From: Flavobacterium sp. 1355
GTDB taxonomy: Bacteria > Bacteroidota > Bacteroidia > Flavobacteriales > Flavobacteriaceae
Direction of reading: 5' to 3'
Assembly (NCBI RefSeq): GCF_017833415.1
Contig: NZ_JAFICC010000001.1
Coordinates: 372,001-436,000 of the forward strand
DNA: 64,000 bases
Shown here: piece by piece, positions 1 to 8,436 of the stretch
Layout: each line of letters opens with the position of its first letter
How positions within the stretch are numbered: position 1 is the stretch's first letter
Made by a program: the position numbers and the translations under genes
The notes under the pieces: model-generated
What the model was told of the DNA's origin: nothing
Databases searched by the model: none
What the model saw: only the letters and a program-made list of their open reading frames with translations

Positions 1-373
1 AGCGGTCGAAACATTTGTTGATCCTATCGATCTTCCGTTGGTGCATCGCGGTGCAAAAATACGTGTTTGGTTTGATGGCTGGCCGAGAATTGTATTTTCG
101 GGCTGGCCCGGATTGTCTTACGGAACATATGGCGGAAAGGTAGTGGCAATTGAAAATTTTATCAGTGCAAACGGAAAATACAGAGTACTGATTTCACCTG
201 ATGGTAAAGATCAAAAATGGCCAAAAGAGCTGAGCATAGGAGCCGGAGCACAAAGTATTGCCTTACTGGACACGGTTTCTGTAGGATATGAAATATGGCG
301 TAATCTAAATGGTTTTCCGCCAAATTATTATAAGTCAGTTGAAAAAGAAGGAGATGAAAAGAAGAAAAAATAA
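1..373 (+). CDS. HlyD-family membrane fusion protein, C-terminal part (partial)
   Basis: Only the C-terminal ~123 residues are in the window; the frame is open from base 2, so the gene starts upstream. Residues such as VHRGAKIRVWFDGWP and a following beta-rich stretch resemble the C-terminal beta-barrel domain of periplasmic adaptor (HlyD/membrane fusion) proteins. These link an inner-membrane transporter to an outer-membrane TolC channel. The next gene is a TolC-family protein starting just at its stop codon, which supports this reading. The transporter itself is presumably further upstream. The product ends in a lysine-rich tail. The family call is good; the exported substrate is unknown. 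Confidence 0.72.
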   Translation, partial: AVETFVDPIDLPLVHRGAKIRVWFDGWPRIVFSGWPGLSYGTYGGKVVAIENFISANGKYRVLISPDGKDQKWPKELSIGAGAQSIALLDTVSVGYEIWRNLNGFPPNYYKSVEKEGDEKKKK

Positions 374-374
374 A

Positions 375-1772
375 ATGAAATCAGTTATAAAATTGTTTTC
401 TCTTTTGTTTTTATTTGGCTTTTTGAATGGACACAGTCAGGATTTTAATAAAGAGGAATTAAGTTATAGCGAATTTTTAGGATACGTAAAAAAGTACCAT
501 CCGCTGGTAAAACAGGCAAATCTGGAAGTAAGTACTGCTCAGGCTGCGCTTATGGCTGCACGTGGAGGTTTTGACCCAAAAATTGAAGTAGATTATAATA
601 AAAAAGAGTTTAAAGGAACAGAGTATTATTCCTTATTAAACAGCAGTTTTAAAATTCCGACTTGGTATGGAGTTGAAATAAAAGCAGGTTTTGATGATAC
701 AGAGGGTCAATATTATAACCCGCAAAACCGCACTCCAAATGCCGGTTTAACCTCTTTAGGGGTAAGTGTTGCCCTTGGTCAGGGTTTATTTATAAATCAG
801 CGAATGGCCGATGTAAGAGAAGGAAAGCTGCAGCTAAAACTAAGCGATGCTGAGCGAAAACTCAGAGCAATAGAAGTATTATACAAAGCCAGCGAAGCCT
901 ATTTTGAGTGGAGAAAAAGTTATAACGAAGCCGAACTTTACAAAAGTTACCTTGGTTTTGCTAGCACTCGTTTTGAAGGGGTAAAGAAACTGATAGAATT
1001 GGGTGATTCGCCCGCTATTGATAGTATTGAAGCCAAAATTACAGTGCGAAATAGGCAGCTGAATGTTGAAAATGGAAATTTGAAATTGGCAAAAGCCAAA
1101 CTTTATCTTTCTAATTATTTATGGATAGAAAATGTCCCGGTCGAACTGGATGATAATGTCAAACCGGAGCAAAATTTGCTTCAGACACTCGAAGAAACAT
1201 TAAAGACCGATGCAATGCTCGTGAGTGTTGAAAATTTTGAATCGCATCCCAAAATACAGGCTTTGGAAACTAAATTATCGATGTTGGAAGTAAACAGGCA
1301 GCTAAAAGCAAATCTGCTGCTTCCTAAGGTAAATGTAGGGTACAATTATATTTCTGAACCTGCTTATTTTGATTCTTTTAATACAGACGATTATAAATTT
1401 AATATTGATTTTAGTATTCCGATTTTTCTCAGGAAAGAACGTGGAAACCTTAAAATGGCTAAAATTAAAATAGAGAATCTGAAATACGACATCAATCAGC
1501 AAAGACTGGAGCTTAAAAATAAAATAAAAGCACAGCAAACTGAAATTGCTTCGCTGAAAAAACAAAAAGAGGTGATCGATAATCTGGTAAAGGATTATTT
1601 TGCAATGTTGAGCTCAGAAGAAAAATTGTTTTCTTTTGGCGAAAGCTCTATATTTCTTATCAATTCGAGAGAAAATAATCTGGTAAGTGCGAAGTTATCG
1701 CAAATTAGCATAGAAAATCAATTCTATATTTCGAATGCTGAATTGTATAAAATACTCGCCAATCCGGATTAA
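375..1772 (+). CDS. TolC family outer membrane efflux protein
   Basis: A 465-residue outer-membrane export channel subunit. It begins with a signal peptide (MKSVIKLFSLLFLFGF, cleavage near HSQ) and then shows the long amphipathic helical repeats of the OEP/TolC family. Length is normal for the family. I chose the ATG at 375, just after the upstream stop (371-373). An in-frame ATG at 354 with AGGAG directly before it would add a basic MKRRKNK extension and overlap the adaptor gene. It is translationally linked to the HlyD-like gene, so the two act together, probably in peptide or toxin-type export or efflux. A hairpin terminator follows at 1794-1832. Confidence 0.85.
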   Translation: MKSVIKLFSLLFLFGFLNGHSQDFNKEELSYSEFLGYVKKYHPLVKQANLEVSTAQAALMAARGGFDPKIEVDYNKKEFKGTEYYSLLNSSFKIPTWYGVEIKAGFDDTEGQYYNPQNRTPNAGLTSLGVSVALGQGLFINQRMADVREGKLQLKLSDAERKLRAIEVLYKASEAYFEWRKSYNEAELYKSYLGFASTRFEGVKKLIELGDSPAIDSIEAKITVRNRQLNVENGNLKLAKAKLYLSNYLWIENVPVELDDNVKPEQNLLQTLEETLKTDAMLVSVENFESHPKIQALETKLSMLEVNRQLKANLLLPKVNVGYNYISEPAYFDSFNTDDYKFNIDFSIPIFLRKERGNLKMAKIKIENLKYDINQQRLELKNKIKAQQTEIASLKKQKEVIDNLVKDYFAMLSSEEKLFSFGESSIFLINSRENNLVSAKLSQISIENQFYISNAELYKILANPD

Positions 1773-1793
1773 TGTTTATACTGCTTAGTTATG

Positions 1794-1832
1794 AAAAAAG
1801 CCATTAGCGTGTTTTTTTGCTAATGGCTTTTG
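1794..1832 (+). terminator. Rho-independent terminator after the TolC gene
   Basis: AAAAGCCATTAGC pairs with GCTAATGGCTTTT around a T-rich loop. It lies 22 bases after the TolC stop and before the end of the opposing acidic-protein gene. Confidence 0.75.
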
Positions 1833-1847
1833 TATGCTCAAATAATG

Positions 1848-2318
1848 CTAGAATTTTCTCGGATTATTAACGGGATCTTTTTCCTCAAGATCCTGATCGA
1901 TATCATATGGCATATCCAGATCATCTTTGGCGCTGTAACCTTCTTTTTGGTAATCCTGATCATTTATATCAGTATCATTTTCATCATAATCTTCTACCAA
2001 ATCATCATCGATGTCCGATTCATCAATTTCTTCGTCTTCGAGGTCATCATCTTCATAATATTCGTCTTCATCCAAAGCATCCAGAAATTGACTGTCCAAA
2101 TCTTCTTCCTCATTTACAATGGCATCATCGCTATTGGTAATATCTTCTGCTGGTTCATCTTCGTCATCAATATTATCTTGATATTGATCAACATAGCTTG
2201 AAGTATCTTCCTGATTCGAACCAGAAAAATTTTTTGCTTCTTCGTTTGTATTAAAATTTTCGGTTTCATTAAAATTAGGGTTATCCCAACCGTAATTTTG
2301 TTTATTTTCTGTGTTCAT
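1848..2318 (-). CDS. Highly acidic hypothetical protein
   Basis: A 156-residue protein of unknown function. It has no signal peptide or membrane segment, and Asp, Glu and Asn make up much of it. Runs such as DEDEYYEDDDLEDEEIDESD (residues about 83-102) give it an extremely low predicted isoelectric point. It is probably intrinsically disordered. It is a stand-alone gene between a TolC operon and a small lipoprotein. The hydrophobic reading on the opposite strand (1830-2201) is the antisense shadow of the acidic codons. Similar small acidic proteins recur at 25738 and 26229 in this window. I do not assign a function. Confidence 0.7.
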   Translation of the reverse strand: MNTENKQNYGWDNPNFNETENFNTNEEAKNFSGSNQEDTSSYVDQYQDNIDDEDEPAEDITNSDDAIVNEEEDLDSQFLDALDEDEYYEDDDLEDEEIDESDIDDDLVEDYDENDTDINDQDYQKEGYSAKDDLDMPYDIDQDLEEKDPVNNPRKF

Positions 2319-2389
2319 ATCACTGATCTTTAATTGTTAGTAAAAATACAATATAGAATTTGAAAAAAGGTTCTAATAAAAGTGATGTA

Positions 2390-2457
2390 ACTTCCTGTAT
2401 CAAAAGCAAGTAGTAATAAATCCAATTGTCAAAAAGAAATTATTTGATACAGGAAGT
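2390..2457. repeat. 15-bp perfect inverted repeat, 38-bp spacer
   Basis: ACTTCCTGTATCAAA at 2390-2404 is repeated in reverse complement at 2443-2457. Flanking bases extend the pairing if one base bulges. There is no T-run after it, so it is not a typical terminator. It could be a small mobile or interspersed repeat, or a structured RNA element. Confidence 0.6.
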
Positions 2458-2694
2458 ACATACATAATTTTATAATAAAGTATCTTTTTGCGTATACGAT
2501 TAATCTTAAATCAAATTTAGAATAGCTGGCACCATTGTGTTTATATGATTTTGATTTTCAATTGTATAATTATCAGTGATTTGCAAAGTCATCTTTGTAT
2601 TAATTTGATAGCTTGTATGCGAAGGAGTGCATAAAACAGTAAATCGTGTAACATATTACGAAAAACTTGCAACAATTTCGAGTATTAGAGTTTT

Positions 2695-2702
2695 TATATT
2701 TG
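2695..2702 (+). promoter_or_regulatory. -7 element TATATTTG of the small lipoprotein gene
   Basis: It matches the Bacteroidota -7 consensus TAnnTTTG and lies 34 bases before the start codon at 2737. No TTG sits at the ideal -33 spacing; one is 25 bases upstream. Confidence 0.45.
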
Positions 2703-2736
2703 ATAATCAGTTAAATACAAACTAAATTTTATAAAT

Positions 2737-2988
2737 ATGAAAAATTTAATCAACTTAAAAACGTTGCTGTTTATATTTTTAATAGCATTTACATTTTCAT
2801 GTAAAACTTCAAGCGAACCAGTTACAACAGATTCAGATGCCATACAGGCAGGAGATAGTACATCTATCAATTCAGGATCAAAAGGAACAACGCGTGGAGC
2901 AAATGAAGGTAATGAAGGAGGTCAGGAAGTAGATCCGAAAACGGATTCTATAGCTCCTCAGAAAACAGATTCTATTCCTCAGAAATAG
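2737..2988 (+). CDS. Small hypothetical lipoprotein
   Basis: An 83-residue exported lipoprotein. The signal peptide (residues 1-21) ends at a lipobox-like FTFSC with Cys22. The mature part is short, hydrophilic and rich in Ser, Thr, Gly and Asp, with a duplicated PxKTDSI motif near the C-terminus (DPKTDSIAPQKTDSIPQK). It has no recognisable domain and is probably disordered on the membrane surface. It has its own -7 promoter element and a terminator (3047-3073), so it is monocistronic. The function is unknown. Confidence 0.72.
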   Translation: MKNLINLKTLLFIFLIAFTFSCKTSSEPVTTDSDAIQAGDSTSINSGSKGTTRGANEGNEGGQEVDPKTDSIAPQKTDSIPQK

Positions 2989-3046
2989 ATGATTGTCAGG
3001 AATTAAAAATTCTGGACAGTTATTTACTTGTTAATTGTTAATTTAG

Positions 3047-3073
3047 AAGGCCCTCTTTTTTAGAGGGCTTTCG
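3047..3073 (+). terminator. Terminator after the small lipoprotein gene
   Basis: AAGGCCCTCT and AGAGGGCTTT form a stem with a T-only loop and a T-rich tail. It lies between convergent genes. Confidence 0.7.
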
Positions 3074-3088
3074 CTTTTATAAAGTTTT

Positions 3089-3586
3089 TTACAAATAAAG
3101 GTATGCAGTTTCGGCTACAATTTTCCAGCTTTCGGTTTTTGCAGCCTTAGACATACCCGCGCTCAGTCCGCTTGTCGATGGCAATGTAAAATAAGTGACG
3201 TTTGAAAGAGGAGTATTGTATTTTTCGAAATATCGAAAAGCAGTTTTACTTTCGAAGAATATATGTTTAATGTCCGGATATTGTGTGAGCAGATTTGTCA
3301 GGTCATTTGCCACTTCTCCGGTAATCTTTGCATCGCTGCTACCTTGTCTTTGGCACGAAGCCAGCACGTTCCACAAAGCAATTTTATTCTTGCTTAGTAA
3401 CGCTTTTCGATCTTCATAAGACAGACTGAAATCTTCATTAAAAACAGAAAATAAAATCTTCCAGAATTGATTACTTGGATTTCCGTAATATTGCTGTTTT
3501 GCAATAGATTGCTCTCCCGGCATAGTACCGAGGATCAATATTCTGCTAGACTTTTCTATAATTGGGAGAAGCGCTTTTCTGTACAT
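3089..3586 (-). CDS. Hypoxanthine (deoxyinosine) DNA glycosylase, UDG superfamily family 6
   Basis: A 165-residue base-excision repair enzyme predicted to remove deaminated adenine (hypoxanthine) from DNA. The UDG-superfamily fold shows in GTMPGEQSI (residues 20-28), YYGNPSNQFW (33-42, with Asn39 at the position I recall as catalytic in the characterised archaeal family-6 enzyme) and the C-terminal PSTSGLSAG motif. It lacks the Asp-containing GQDPY motif of classical Ung, which fits the HDG branch. The length is full. It sits upstream of no obvious partner and ends in the lipoprotein gene's convergent region. Confidence 0.82.
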   Translation of the reverse strand: MYRKALLPIIEKSSRILILGTMPGEQSIAKQQYYGNPSNQFWKILFSVFNEDFSLSYEDRKALLSKNKIALWNVLASCQRQGSSDAKITGEVANDLTNLLTQYPDIKHIFFESKTAFRYFEKYNTPLSNVTYFTLPSTSGLSAGMSKAAKTESWKIVAETAYLYL

Positions 3587-3622
3587 TAAACTAATTTCTG
3601 ATTCTGCAGCAAAAATAAAAAA

Positions 3623-3985
3623 TTACTTGCCTTGTACCCATTGTAACGCTTCATCAAATGAATCTTTTTTAAATCCGCGGAACTCTCCGGGAGCTATATA
3701 GCTAAATCCATTTGTAAATGAAATGGCATTTTCGGAGTCGGTTACAATTGCGGCCCTGTTCCATTTTGTAAAATTTTTAATACCGATAAAAGCATCTTCA
3801 AGCCATGACGTCAAAGTAAAATTTTCCAGATTAGTATCAATCAGGAACAAAAAATTGATCTTATTTATTTTACTTACCAACTGGTCTATGGCCGGAGCTA
3901 TAACAGTTTTATAATCATGTGCCGTTACTTCGCCTATTGCTCTGAAAGCAACAACATTTTCAGGAGCATTAATTTTTTCTATCAT
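3623..3985 (-). CDS. SpoIIAA-like STAS/SEC14 domain protein
   Basis: A 120-residue soluble protein matching the SpoIIAA-like family (PF11964 type). It starts with an ENVVAFRAIGEVTAHDY segment, then has a central hydrophobic strand NFLFLIDTNLE and a C-terminal GEFRGFKKDSFDEALQWVQ typical of the family. Members are usually single-domain proteins with no known biochemical activity and are often seen near stress genes. It lies between the glycosylase and the SRPBCC gene on the same strand, with gaps of 36 and 81 bases. Confidence 0.78.
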   Translation of the reverse strand: MIEKINAPENVVAFRAIGEVTAHDYKTVIAPAIDQLVSKINKINFLFLIDTNLENFTLTSWLEDAFIGIKNFTKWNRAAIVTDSENAISFTNGFSYIAPGEFRGFKKDSFDEALQWVQGK

Positions 3986-4016
3986 AAAAATTTATATTGA
4001 ATTAAACTGATATTTA

Positions 4017-4047
4017 CAAAAAAACTGCAGCAATATATGCTGCAGTC
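4017..4047 (-). terminator. Terminator after the SRPBCC-domain gene
   Basis: The minus strand reads ACTGCAGCA, a 5-base loop, TGCTGCAGT, then a run of seven T. It lies 20 bases after the stop of the minus-strand gene at 4067. Confidence 0.75.
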
Positions 4048-4066
4048 TGTTTTTTATATATTCAAA

Positions 4067-4750
4067 TTAATGAACAGATTCCAAATAAGATTTTAGATTT
4101 GTAATATCGTCATTTACTATTTTTTCGAAGAAAGGATTCAGCAGTTTTGCAGCAGCTTCTCCCGCAACTCCAAGTGGAGCATGATATGAAATGGTTACAT
4201 CAATTTCCGTTCTGTTACCAAGACTGTTAAAAGCTACTTTTCCAACATTTTTAATAGAAGCGTCAGGTAATGAGTTCCAGCTCAAAAGTTTATCTTTTTC
4301 ATCTTTTACAATTTCAGCAGTCCATGTGAGAGTTCCAATTCCGGCTGGTCCTTTTGCAGTCCATTCAGACAATGTACTATTTACGGTTTTTACAGATTGA
4401 AGATGATTCATGAATTTTGGTAAATTTTCCAGATTTCTCCAGAAGGAATAAACCTCACTTACAGGTCTGTTAATAATGCTTTTAACTCTGATGTTTACAT
4501 TTTGCGCCTTATCATTTTTCAGGTGGTCAATGGCATCATACACAGGACAATATCCGCTAATGCCTCTTGCCAGCATCGCACCCGCAGAAGTTATTTTCGG
4601 AATACTTTTATCCTGTTGTGATAATCCTTTATACAACAGGTACGAGCCACTTGCAATCATTAAGATTCTCTCCAGTGATGATACATTATTTTTAATCTTC
4701 AGTGTTTTGTGCGGCTGCACGCTTGTCAAAGTTGATGTATTTGCTTCCAT
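4067..4750 (-). CDS. DUF2892 membrane segment fused to SRPBCC (COQ10/START-like) domain
   Basis: A 227-residue protein. The N-terminal part (residues ~20-75) looks like the short YgaP-type membrane domain DUF2892, with NNVSSLERILMIASGSYLLY and GYCPVYDAI. Residues ~80-225 form a SRPBCC/polyketide-cyclase-like ligand-binding domain that begins VNIRVKSIINRPVSEVYSFW and has the family's WRNLENLPKFMNHL segment. The fusion is common in Bacteroidota and probably places a lipid- or quinone-binding pocket at the inner membrane. The ligand is unknown. A terminator follows directly. Confidence 0.8.
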   Translation of the reverse strand: MEANTSTLTSVQPHKTLKIKNNVSSLERILMIASGSYLLYKGLSQQDKSIPKITSAGAMLARGISGYCPVYDAIDHLKNDKAQNVNIRVKSIINRPVSEVYSFWRNLENLPKFMNHLQSVKTVNSTLSEWTAKGPAGIGTLTWTAEIVKDEKDKLLSWNSLPDASIKNVGKVAFNSLGNRTEIDVTISYHAPLGVAGEAAAKLLNPFFEKIVNDDITNLKSYLESVH

Positions 4751-4927
4751 GATTTTGTGTTTTATTGATTTTTTAAGTATTCTGACTTTATATTAAAAAT
4801 ATTTTATTTGTAACTTATTAAAAGTAAGTACTTTATGCCCTGTTGGTTTTACATGATTATAATCTGTCTTTATACAATATAGATGTAATTGGTATTTTAA
4901 TCCTTAAAAAAGTATTATTTAAAATGG

Positions 4928-4935
4928 TATTTTTG
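4928..4935 (+). promoter_or_regulatory. -7 element TATTTTTG of the nucleosidase gene
   Basis: This TAnnTTTG match lies 22 bases before the ATG at 4957 and overlaps the alternative ATG at 4924. If it is real, transcription starts around 4942 and only the ATG at 4957 can be used. Confidence 0.45.
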
Positions 4936-4956
4936 CAATTGAAATTGAAGAAAATA

Positions 4957-5556
4957 ATGATCAGAATAAACCAAAAAGATTCCTTTTCTATAGAAAACAC
5001 ACTGTTTTCTTTTGCATTAAAATCAGAAGCAGCAGAAGTTTTTGAAGATTGTAACACCTTAATAACCGGAATAGGAAAGGTAAACGCCGCTTATGAGTTA
5101 ACGAAAGCGATCCAGATAAAAAAACCGTCATTGATTGTCAATTTAGGTTCTGCCGGAAGCAATCATTTTCAGAAAGGGGATGTTATTTGCTGTACTAAAT
5201 TTGTACAAAGAGATATGGATGTAAGAGGTTTGGGCTTTGAATTGTACGAAACGCCATTATCCGGTCTGCCTCCCATATTAGAATATGGCTTAATTATGGA
5301 AGGATTGCAGCAGGGTATTTGTGGTACCGGCGATAGTTTTGAAATGGGCCACCGCACAACGGTATATAATGTTGTAGACATGGAAGCCTATGCGCTGGCT
5401 ATGATTGCAATGAAAGAAAATATTCCATTTCTGTGCTTAAAATATATTTCAGATGGTGCCGATGATAATGCAGCCGAAGACTGGGCAGTACAGGTACACA
5501 AAGCAGCATTTGCTTATGGAAATATTTTGAAACTAAATAAAAATGTTTTGATATAA
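4957..5556 (+). CDS. MTA/SAH nucleosidase-like purine nucleosidase
   Basis: A 199-residue phosphorylase-superfamily nucleosidase, predicted to cleave the N-glycosidic bond of a purine nucleoside such as methylthioadenosine or S-adenosylhomocysteine. Visible motifs are GIGKVNAAYELTKAI, NLGSAGS, GTGDSF, VDMEAYALA (substrate-binding Met-Glu) and SDGAD with the likely catalytic Asp. It is shorter than typical MTA/SAH nucleosidases (about 230 residues), so the exact substrate is uncertain. I chose the ATG at 4957 because a -7 element overlaps the upstream ATG at 4924 and the protein starts with a normal family N-terminus from here. Confidence 0.78.
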   Translation: MIRINQKDSFSIENTLFSFALKSEAAEVFEDCNTLITGIGKVNAAYELTKAIQIKKPSLIVNLGSAGSNHFQKGDVICCTKFVQRDMDVRGLGFELYETPLSGLPPILEYGLIMEGLQQGICGTGDSFEMGHRTTVYNVVDMEAYALAMIAMKENIPFLCLKYISDGADDNAAEDWAVQVHKAAFAYGNILKLNKNVLI

Positions 5557-5586
5557 AAATAAAAGCAGAGAGATTCTGCTTTTATT
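5556..5586. terminator. Bidirectional terminator between nucleosidase and secreted-protein genes
   Basis: AATAAAAGCAGA and TCTGCTTTTATT pair around a 5-base loop, with A- and T-rich flanks on both sides. The stem includes the last codons of the opposing gene. Confidence 0.72.
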
Positions 5587-6178
5587 CTTTTACTAATACG
5601 ATAACAGCTTTATAGCCCGTGCCGACATTCCATTCGCTTGACGAAATAACGACTCCTTTATCATCAAAAACCTGAAATTCTGCAGTATTCGGAGAAGCAA
5701 ATCCTTCGTTTAAAGCTTCAATATCAATTTTGTTGATTCCTTGTATCAGGTTTATTTTTAAGCTTTTAAACTCTCCGTCTAAACTTACTTCGGGCTGGAT
5801 TACCTTATCGTTCAGATATACTTTTACTTTATCTCCATCTACAAAAGCCGCATCACGATAACGAATAGTAGAAGTGAGTCCGGTTGTTTTAAAACTGCCT
5901 AAAAATTGATTTCTTCTATAAAAAATACCTTCGACATTCGCCTCTTGTTTATAGAGATTTGTGTTTTTAAAAAGTTGATCAGGATCGATTTTATAAGGAT
6001 CCGGTTTTTCTGCCACAACCGGCGGATCATTTTTGGGCGGTGCTTCTTTTGGCGGTGCTGTTTCTTTTATGTTTGCATCCTTTGGCGGAATTGGTGTAAA
6101 CTTTTTGTTTAATTCATCCTGTGCATGTCCCTGCAGTGAAAAAATAAGTATGGTAAATAAAAATAAAATCCTTTTCAT
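5582..6178 (-). CDS. Hypothetical secreted protein with proline-rich linker
   Basis: A 198-residue exported protein of unknown function. A signal peptide (MKRILFLFTILIFSLQGHAQ) is followed by a Pro/Lys-rich linker with repeated PPK and APPK (residues ~27-60). A C-terminal beta-rich domain (residues ~85-198, with GDKVKVYLNDKVIQPEV and GINKIDIEALNEG) resembles an Ig-like or lamin-tail-like sandwich. I chose the ATG at 6178, since the upstream start at 6202 adds MSFIYYYY before an otherwise perfect signal peptide. It is a lone gene ending in a bidirectional terminator. Confidence 0.68.
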   Translation of the reverse strand: MKRILFLFTILIFSLQGHAQDELNKKFTPIPPKDANIKETAPPKEAPPKNDPPVVAEKPDPYKIDPDQLFKNTNLYKQEANVEGIFYRRNQFLGSFKTTGLTSTIRYRDAAFVDGDKVKVYLNDKVIQPEVSLDGEFKSLKINLIQGINKIDIEALNEGFASPNTAEFQVFDDKGVVISSSEWNVGTGYKAVIVLVKE

Positions 6179-6312
6179 ATAGTAATAATAAATAAATGAC
6201 ACATTAATAACTATTTAAATAACACTTAAATAGTGCATTTATTGCCTTTAATAAAATCAATTATAAAAAAATGATACAGATTTAATAATTTTAAAAACTC
6301 ACACTTAATGGA

Positions 6313-7080
6313 TTAAGTGCGTAATTTCTCTGTTAAATTTTTCCAATATCGCTTTGGCATGTGCTGAAGATGGAGTTTCATGTTTTTTCTGGATTCAATA
6401 TTGACACTTGTAAAATAACGGCCCCATAGAATTTGAAAAAACTCTTCTTCTTCGTCACATATTTCAGTGAGGGATTTAGACGAAGAGGCAGCAGAATTAA
6501 ACTGAAGCTGTACAGTAGACGTTTCTTCAAGATCATAGTAAATTCCATATTTGCGTTTTGCATCATATATGAGCCAGCGTTGATCGGCATAACGGCTTTT
6601 AAAATGATTTTCTATAAGTGGCAGTACATTGCATTCGGGTTCAATAATAGCATAATACAATTGATCTTTTGTCAGTTTAAAACGAACAAAAGCTTTCATG
6701 CGGTGACTTTCTCTTCTGGTGATTTTGGCTGCTTTTCGTACCTCCCAGACATCATTATTGCTAAAATCTTCTTCTATGTTTTTTGAGCTTGAAAAAACAT
6801 ATTTAACAAACCGAAACATAACATCTTCTGCGGAATTTATCTCAGACAGAAAAGTTTTGTAAATTCTTTCAAACCCTTCTTCAGAAAGTTTTTGTTTTAA
6901 ACCATCAGAAACGCGTTTGGCTTTTTCAATATCAGTATTTACAAAATGACTCGTCGCAAAAAGCAACGCTGTCGAAGGTTCATTTTTTGCAAAAACAACA
7001 TCTTGAAGTTTAAATTCATAAATCTCAAATACTGCGGTAAGCCATCCTTCATAACTTCCGTCATAAATTACCTGTATCAT
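6313..7080 (-). CDS. TIGR03915 family putative DNA metabolism protein
   Basis: A 255-residue protein that starts MIQVIYDGSYEGWLTAVFEIYE, the typical N-terminus of the TIGR03915/DUF4130 family. The C-terminal part carries KAAKITRRESHRMKAFVRF and RYADQRWLIYDAKRKYGIYYD. Family members almost always sit beside a radical SAM protein of TIGR03916, and they do so here with a 12-base gap. The pair is predicted to act in DNA repair or base modification, but the reaction has not been established to my knowledge. Length is normal. Confidence 0.88.
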   Translation of the reverse strand: MIQVIYDGSYEGWLTAVFEIYEFKLQDVVFAKNEPSTALLFATSHFVNTDIEKAKRVSDGLKQKLSEEGFERIYKTFLSEINSAEDVMFRFVKYVFSSSKNIEEDFSNNDVWEVRKAAKITRRESHRMKAFVRFKLTKDQLYYAIIEPECNVLPLIENHFKSRYADQRWLIYDAKRKYGIYYDLEETSTVQLQFNSAASSSKSLTEICDEEEEFFQILWGRYFTSVNIESRKNMKLHLQHMPKRYWKNLTEKLRT

Positions 7081-7092
7081 TGGGTTAACTAT

Positions 7093-8352
7093 TTAAAATA
7101 AAGAAAGCTGGTTAGAAAAATCGTTCTGATATTTACTCTTTTGAGTGTCTAAAATATGGTCTTTAATTTGTAACGCAGTTAAATCTTTGTGGAGTAAAAA
7201 TGGAGAACTAAAAGCCAGGAAATATTTAGCGCGGCTGTACGCAATTCCCATTTTTTGTAAATCCTGCGGAACCAGTTTTTTAAACTTTCTTGCCGCTACA
7301 ATTTTCTGCGCACTCAAAAAACCAATTCCCGGAATTCGTTTAATCAGCTCTATATCGGCCCTGTTAATATCAACAGGAAACTGATTCATATTGCGCAATG
7401 CCCATCCCAGTTTTGGATCAATATCCAAATCAAGATTTGGTTGGTTAAAGCCTACAATTTCATTTACATTAAATCCATAATAACGAATGAGCCAGTCAGC
7501 CTGATAAAGGCGGTTTTCGCGTATTATCGGCACCGGAGTTCCAATAGAAGGAAGACGGTTGTCATGACTTATAGGCACATATCCAGAATAATAGACGCGC
7601 CTCATATTCATCTGCTGATAAAAATAATCGGCCATACCCAAAATTTCAAGATCACTTTCTTTTGTAGCGCCAATTACCATTTGGGTGCTTTGGCCGGCAG
7701 GAGCAAAGAGGGGCGCTTTATAATTTGCTTTTCTTTCTTCCTTATGGCCTGCAATCTCAGTTTTTAGGTATTGCATTGGTTTAATAACATCTTTGTGGCT
7801 TTTATCAGGAGCAAGTAGTTTTAGCCCCTGTTCTGTTGGCATCTCCAGATTTAGGCTTAAACGGTCGGCATAAATTCCGGCTTCTTTTAGCAATTCATCA
7901 CTAGCTCCCGGAATTGCTTTCAGGTGAATGTATCCATTAAAATTTTGCTCTAATCTTAATTTTTTTGCAATTCTCACCAGACGTTCCATTGTATAATCAG
8001 GATTATCAAATATGCCCGAACTCAAAAATAAACCTTCGATATAATTTCTTCTGTAAAAACCTATTGTAAGGTCAACAACCTCATCAACAGTAAAGGCTGC
8101 ACGTTTGATATCATTGCTTTTTCTGGAGACACAATAAGCGCAATCGAAAATGCAGTGATTGGTGAGCAAAATTTTTAATAATGCCACACAGCGTCCGTCT
8201 TCGGTAAAAGAATGACAAATGCCCGAACCACTGGAATTCCCCAAACCTTTGTCCTTGTTTTTTCTGTTACTTTGGCCGGAAGAACATGATACATCATATT
8301 TTGCGGCATCAGACAAAATTTCTAACTTTTGTAATACTCTTTCCTTCAGCAT
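7093..8352 (-). CDS. TIGR03916 putative DNA modification/repair radical SAM protein
   Basis: A 419-residue radical SAM enzyme. The cluster-binding motif is CIFDCAYC (CX3CX2C, about residue 66), followed by a TIM-barrel segment. A helix-hairpin-helix DNA-binding motif lies near the C-terminus (IPGIGFLSAQKIVAARKFKK, about residue 340). The early SSGQSNRKNKDKG and GSGICHSFTEDGRCVALLKIL segments are family signatures. The HhH motif argues for a DNA substrate. It is the first gene of a two-gene operon with the TIGR03915 partner. A -7 element and a palindrome lie upstream. Confidence 0.9.
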   Translation of the reverse strand: MLKERVLQKLEILSDAAKYDVSCSSGQSNRKNKDKGLGNSSGSGICHSFTEDGRCVALLKILLTNHCIFDCAYCVSRKSNDIKRAAFTVDEVVDLTIGFYRRNYIEGLFLSSGIFDNPDYTMERLVRIAKKLRLEQNFNGYIHLKAIPGASDELLKEAGIYADRLSLNLEMPTEQGLKLLAPDKSHKDVIKPMQYLKTEIAGHKEERKANYKAPLFAPAGQSTQMVIGATKESDLEILGMADYFYQQMNMRRVYYSGYVPISHDNRLPSIGTPVPIIRENRLYQADWLIRYYGFNVNEIVGFNQPNLDLDIDPKLGWALRNMNQFPVDINRADIELIKRIPGIGFLSAQKIVAARKFKKLVPQDLQKMGIAYSRAKYFLAFSSPFLLHKDLTALQIKDHILDTQKSKYQNDFSNQLSLF

Positions 8353-8395
8353 TTTTTATTAATTTTCCTGGATTAATTTCATTTTTTTGGAATAT

Positions 8396-8403
8396 CAAAA
8401 ATA
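8396..8403 (-). promoter_or_regulatory. -7 element TATTTTTG of the radical SAM operon
   Basis: Read on the minus strand this matches TAnnTTTG, 44 bases before the start codon at 8352. I found no matching -33 TTG. Confidence 0.45.
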
Positions 8404-8436
8404 GACTAATTTGTAACAGTATTGGTTTTTGTATAA

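Larger units (their letters stand above)
2319..2736. other. Intergenic region with an inverted repeat and a promoter element
   Basis: No gene is visible in these 418 bases. They hold a perfect 15-bp inverted repeat (2390-2404 and 2443-2457) and a TAnnTTTG element at 2695-2702 for the lipoprotein gene. The rest is AT-rich with no evident structure. Confidence 0.6.

Noticed and set aside
1830..2201. 123-residue plus-strand reading frame, extremely Ile/Phe-rich
   Set aside because: It is the exact antisense of the Asp/Glu codons of the acidic gene at 1848-2318; the hydrophobicity is a by-product of that composition.
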